Shown here piece by piece: positions 54,890 to 58,199 of a DNA stretch of 58,199 nucleotides. Under the pieces are notes generated by a model. The model was not told the origin of the DNA. It saw only the letters and a list, made by a program, of their open reading frames with translations, and made no database searches. The DNA lies in contig PKUE01000142.1 of NCBI GenBank assembly GCA_002869685.1, forward strand, positions 1 through 58,199. The letters are read 5' to 3'. Positions within the stretch are counted from its first letter, which is position 1. Each line of letters begins with the position of its first letter. Source of the DNA: Desulfuromonas sp. GTDB lineage: Bacteria; Desulfobacterota; Desulfuromonadia; Desulfuromonadales; Desulfuromonadaceae. The position numbers and the translations under genes were made by a program.

Positions 54890-56437
54890 ATGATGACACA
54901 GGAAGAGGTATTAACGTTCGTACTGAACTCAGATGAGCTGCCAACGCTCTCAGCGGTCGCGTCTCGTCTCATCTCCATTACCGCGGAGGAAGATACGACA
55001 ATCAGTGATATCGCCTCACTGATCTCTAAAGATATCTCTCTGTCAACAAAGATCCTGAAGGTCGTCAATTCATCCTTCTACAGTTTTCCACAACAAATCG
55101 GCACAATACACCAGGCCGCATCGATCCTCGGAACCAATGCAGTGCGAAGCCTGGTGTTGTCGTTCTCATTCCTGAAACCTGACAAACAGAAGAAAGACGG
55201 ATTTGATTACGCGACATTCTGGGAGAAGTCCCTCTCCGAAGCGGTTGCTTCACGAATGCTGATGACTGCTCTTGAAGCTGAGGATTCCGAGGAAGGATTT
55301 ATTGCCGGGTTGCTGCAGAACCTCGGCGTATTGATTCTGGCCAAAGCGTTTCCAGCCGAATACAAAAAAGTTGACCAGGCTGTTGCGGATGAAGAGTTGG
55401 ACCGCAGTGAGGCTGAAATCAAATATATCGGCGCCGACCACTGCTACATTGGCAGCGAAGTCGTCCGCAATTGGGGTTTCCCCGCGTCGATTGTCGAACC
55501 ACTGCGCTATCATCACGAACCTCACAAGCTACAGACCAAAGACCAAAAACTCAAATTGCTGTGCGAAGTCGTCTGTCTTTCCGGAATCATTTCACGGGTC
55601 TACAGTGCAAAAAAACCGGATGAACTGGTTGGTCAGTTTAAATCACAGGCCAAACGCCGCCTTCAACTGACAGAGAAAAAGCTGGAGGATTTCCTTGATC
55701 GTGTCCACACCGAAGTTGAGGAGATTGGCAAGTTTTTTGACATCAAAATCCAAAACCAGAAATCAATCGCCGAAGTTCTACAGATTGCCAACGCTGAGTT
55801 AAGCGTTCTGAACCTGAGCTATGAACAAATGAATCGTTCACTGGTGGAAAAAACGGTTCAGTTGGAAATGCTGACTGCCGAGTTAGAAAAAAAGAACAAG
55901 CTACTTGAACGACTCGCCAACGTCGATGGACTGACAGAAGCGTATAACCACCGCTACTTCCAAAGCTTTCTTGATCGTGAAATCAGTCGCGCGGAACGGA
56001 ACGACTATACGGTCAGTGTTGTCATGGTAGATATCGATAACTTCAAGAAATTCAATGATCTGCATGGCCACCAGATCGGAGATTATGTCTTACGCGAGTT
56101 TGCCGATGTTGCGCGCAGCCTGTTACGGGAATATGACCTGTTTGCGCGTTATGGCGGCGAAGAATTCGTACTGGTGCTTCCTGAGACCAAAGCCAGTGAT
56201 GGGGAAATCGTCGCCGAGAAGTTTCGCTCAGCCCTGGCAGAACACACGTTTAGCCACGAGCGGGAAACCTATCATATTACAGCCAGCTTTGGTGTGGCTT
56301 CACTAAGCCCTGCCAAGGAATCTTTTGACAAAGACGAGCTTATTTCCCGTGCTGATTCGGCTTTATATGAATCAAAAAGAAAAGGCCGCAATCGGGTTAC
56401 GTCCTTTTCCCAAAAGAAGAAATGGTTCGGCAAGTAA
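54890..56437 (+). CDS. HDOD-GGDEF diguanylate cyclase
   Basis: A 515-residue cytoplasmic signalling protein. An HDOD domain (about 10-215; ISKDISLSTKILKVVNSSFY) is followed by a helical linker with a coiled coil (about 290-350) and a GGDEF domain (about 355-510). The active site reads YGGEEF, and REYD five residues before it is the product-inhibition I-site (RxxD). It should make c-di-GMP, with HDOD as the input or interaction module. GGAG lies 8 bases before the ATG. It may feed the GEMM riboswitch network, which is inference. Confidence 0.92.
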   Translation: MMTQEEVLTFVLNSDELPTLSAVASRLISITAEEDTTISDIASLISKDISLSTKILKVVNSSFYSFPQQIGTIHQAASILGTNAVRSLVLSFSFLKPDKQKKDGFDYATFWEKSLSEAVASRMLMTALEAEDSEEGFIAGLLQNLGVLILAKAFPAEYKKVDQAVADEELDRSEAEIKYIGADHCYIGSEVVRNWGFPASIVEPLRYHHEPHKLQTKDQKLKLLCEVVCLSGIISRVYSAKKPDELVGQFKSQAKRRLQLTEKKLEDFLDRVHTEVEEIGKFFDIKIQNQKSIAEVLQIANAELSVLNLSYEQMNRSLVEKTVQLEMLTAELEKKNKLLERLANVDGLTEAYNHRYFQSFLDREISRAERNDYTVSVVMVDIDNFKKFNDLHGHQIGDYVLREFADVARSLLREYDLFARYGGEEFVLVLPETKASDGEIVAEKFRSALAEHTFSHERETYHITASFGVASLSPAKESFDKDELISRADSALYESKRKGRNRVTSFSQKKKWFGK

Positions 56438-56452
56438 ACACTGAAAACTGCG

Positions 56453-56875
56453 TTACAACTTAGGTGGTCCGCAATCGTAGATCCCCTGATCACGTAAAAA
56501 ACGCCCCAACGCCATGTCCGTTTCAACAATATGATCAAGCAGCCAATTGCGAAGAAAAGTCATCACCTCTGCGGAGAGTCTCTCTTTGCCCTGGTTTAGA
56601 TCCCGTTGAAATTGTTTTATCTTGTCGACGAGTTGGCGATGTTCTGAGCAATGGGGATCCACGGCGTCAAAACGGTAACGATCCATCACCTCTTCTTCAT
56701 GAGCAAAATGAATTTCAGTGTAGTGAATCAGATCCTGTAATAACCCCTCAAGGGTCGCATCTGCCCTTTTCTCCCTCATCGCACCATAGAGTTGATTGAT
56801 CGTTCCGACCAGTTGATGATGTTCGTCGTCAAAGGTGGCAATCCCGATGTCGTAGCAACTTTTCCAGGAAATCAT
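56453..56875 (-). CDS. bacteriohemerythrin
   Basis: A 140-residue single-domain hemerythrin. Diiron ligands sit in DDEHHQLVGTINQL (His), IHYTEIHFAHEEEVM (His, His, Glu), HCSEHRQL (His) and WLLDHIVETDMALG (His, Asp). It binds oxygen reversibly or may sense oxygen or iron. The ATG at 56875 was preferred to an in-frame TTG four codons earlier. Convergent with the GGDEF gene, with only a 15-base gap between their stops. Confidence 0.9.
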   Translation of the reverse strand: MISWKSCYDIGIATFDDEHHQLVGTINQLYGAMREKRADATLEGLLQDLIHYTEIHFAHEEEVMDRYRFDAVDPHCSEHRQLVDKIKQFQRDLNQGKERLSAEVMTFLRNWLLDHIVETDMALGRFLRDQGIYDCGPPKL

Positions 56876-56893
56876 ACTTATATCCAATACGAT

Positions 56894-58199
56894 CTAGGTG
56901 CGATCCGACAATGGTATGTCGCACTGTTCCACCTGAAAGTCACGGGAACAGTCTCGATAACCATCCTTTTCATTCCAGGACTTTACCCACATTTCTTGAG
57001 GAAATGCTTGAGCTTTATAAATTGATTTACCGATCAATAAACGCAGGCATTCCTGGGTTGTTTCTGAAATGCTCGGATGGGGATACACCGACTTGAGCAC
57101 ATCGGCTGCTCCTTTGTTGTGATCCATAAAATGCGCAATGGAAAGTACGACGTTTGAAACTTGTGGTCCTGCCGAACGCATTCCAAGAATTTTCATCTCG
57201 GGATCATCTGTTACCAAGATTTTGACGAAGCCGCGTCTGGCCCGCATGGCGATAGGACGACTCGACATCGAATATGAAACGTATCCTACCCGATAGCTGA
57301 TCCCTTTGGCCTGGCACTGATGTTCACATAATCCAACCGTTGCAACAGATGGATTCAAAAACATGATTGCCGACATATTGCTGTAATTAAGAGGATGAGT
57401 TGAGCGACAGAACATCTCCTTAGCCGCCATGCGTGCTTCCATCTCTGAGATATTCACCATATTCGGGTGACAGGTCACGTCCCCACAGGCAAAGATATTA
57501 CCATCAACGCGACAATCAACCCCGGTGGTTAAAAAGCCGTTCTCTGAGATCTCGATACCAACTTTATCGAGACAGAGATGTTGCAGATTGGGTTGCCGTC
57601 CGACAGAGATTAACGCCGCATCCACTTCGATCACTTCACTGTGTCCATCGGGAAAATCCAGAACAACAGCCAAATACTCCTGGCGGCGATGGATATCCTT
57701 GAGTGTTGCCGACTGATGTAAAACAACACCGGCAGCCTCCAGACTATGTTGAACAAATTCACTGACATCGCGATCCTCATAAGACAACACGCGGTCTTTA
57801 TGGTCGACAAGGTGAACCTGGGTTTGCCCGAAGTTGGCAAAAATAGTGGCATATTCGCAACCAACCACCCCAGCACCAAGAATCAATAAACGTTTAGGGA
57901 ATTTTTTGAGACGATGAATCCCGTTCGAGGTGAAAATCTTTTCCTGATCGATCTGGATTCCAGCATAACCGCGCGGATGACTGCCTGTCGCAATGAGAAA
58001 GTTTTTAGCCCGGATGGTCTGAGTAGAGCCGTCTTCAGAACAAACAGAGACAGACTGGCGATCGACAAAAGATCCCCAACCATGAATATAGGTAATCGAC
58101 CCTTGCCCTTTCCAGCGCCGCGGAGAAAAGGTTTCCAGCTGAGTAAACATCTGGTATTGCCGTTCTTTAACCGCCTCTTCAATTGTTGCATTCACCGCA
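56894..58199 (-). CDS. class I pyridine nucleotide-disulfide oxidoreductase family (5' end beyond window)
   Basis: About 433 residues are seen; the N-terminal FAD-binding GxGxxG and the redox CxxxxC of lipoamide-dehydrogenase-like proteins would lie outside the window. Visible are KNFLIATGSHPRG (FAD), the NAD(P) Rossmann motif LLILGAGVVGCEYATIFANFG, split as LLILGAGVVGCEYA and TIFANFG, IFACGDVT (FAD ribityl/adenine) and YPHPSISETTQE, where the dimer-partner His-Glu pair of the family is placed. Its family includes lipoamide dehydrogenase, SthA transhydrogenase and mercuric reductase. The C-terminal tail departs from the standard ones, so the substrate is open. The gap to the bacteriohemerythrin gene is 18 bases. 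Confidence 0.8.
   Translation of the reverse strand, partial: AVNATIEEAVKERQYQMFTQLETFSPRRWKGQGSITYIHGWGSFVDRQSVSVCSEDGSTQTIRAKNFLIATGSHPRGYAGIQIDQEKIFTSNGIHRLKKFPKRLLILGAGVVGCEYATIFANFGQTQVHLVDHKDRVLSYEDRDVSEFVQHSLEAAGVVLHQSATLKDIHRRQEYLAVVLDFPDGHSEVIEVDAALISVGRQPNLQHLCLDKVGIEISENGFLTTGVDCRVDGNIFACGDVTCHPNMVNISEMEARMAAKEMFCRSTHPLNYSNMSAIMFLNPSVATVGLCEHQCQAKGISYRVGYVSYSMSSRPIAMRARRGFVKILVTDDPEMKILGMRSAGPQVSNVVLSIAHFMDHNKGAADVLKSVYPHPSISETTQECLRLLIGKSIYKAQAFPQEMWVKSWNEKDGYRDCSRDFQVEQCDIPLSDRT

Noticed and set aside
54310-55068. A 252-residue open frame on the minus strand across ribB and the start of the HDOD-GGDEF gene
   Set aside because: It runs opposite two clear genes and spans their intergenic region; no motif or ribosome site.
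1-58199. tRNA, rRNA and CRISPR elements
   Set aside because: No cloverleaf with a conserved T-arm, no rRNA core sequence and no regularly spaced direct repeats were recognised on reading both strands; a covariance-model scan would be the decisive test.

Overview
The window is a chromosomal segment that looks like a Desulfuromonadales-type delta-proteobacterium (Desulfuromonas or Pelobacter relatives). This is an inference. It rests on the mix of rubrerythrin, bacteriohemerythrin, REC-PATAN and HDOD-GGDEF signalling proteins, a GEMM riboswitch, a PyrR-attenuated pyr operon, a short divergent MoaE, and a two-gene Pfa-type lipid synthase. No rRNA, tRNA or CRISPR array was seen.

Layout. 1-2.3 kb (minus): the end of a heavy-metal RND efflux operon, comprising a His-rich periplasmic adaptor (cut by the window edge), a CusC/CzcC-like outer-membrane protein and a Cys/His-rich exported protein. 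2.3-3.6 kb: a secreted thermonuclease and a divergent GDSL lipoprotein esterase. 3.6-7.6 kb (minus): a signalling cluster. A PAS histidine kinase preceded by a GEMM cyclic-dinucleotide riboswitch is followed by an overlapping NtrC-type regulator, then a REC-PATAN-Roadblock protein with a sigma-54-like promoter. 7.6-16.1 kb (minus): a DUF89 protein and a pfaD-pfaA lipid synthase pair. 16.2-17.7 kb (minus): a reverse-type rubrerythrin, a SecB-like protein and a small membrane protein. 17.8-33.2 kb (plus): housekeeping genes lepA, lepB, mutS, an AMIN-type amidase, glnD, a xerC/xerD gene broken by one in-frame stop, an ApgM-type mutase, an orphan DppC-type permease, a SEC-C protein, an NSS transporter and mutM. 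33.2-34.2 kb (minus): a pseudopilin and a zinc-ribbon membrane protein. 34.3-35.7 kb: Moco genes (moaE-like, moaC, mogA/moaB). 35.7-43.2 kb: the pyrR-pyrB-pyrC-carA-carB operon behind a PyrR-type attenuator. 43.2-47.4 kb: greA, a DUF1858 protein, recG and an M20 hydrolase.

47.38-53.43 kb is the most striking part: a filamentous (inovirus) prophage of about 6 kb. Its gene order follows the Ff plan: Rep, small genes, a pV-like protein, small coat proteins, terminator, pIII, pVI, Zot/pI. It is bracketed by a 16-bp direct repeat. The left copy sits in a 28-bp sequence that matches dif (XerD arm, 6-bp centre, XerC arm). The right copy keeps only a XerC arm, as expected for XerCD-mediated integration of phage at the chromosome-dimer-resolution site. 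A degraded coding remnant lies just beyond the right site.

53.9-58.2 kb: an FMN riboswitch and ribB, an HDOD-GGDEF diguanylate cyclase, a bacteriohemerythrin (minus), and a flavin disulfide-oxidoreductase-family protein (minus) cut by the window edge.
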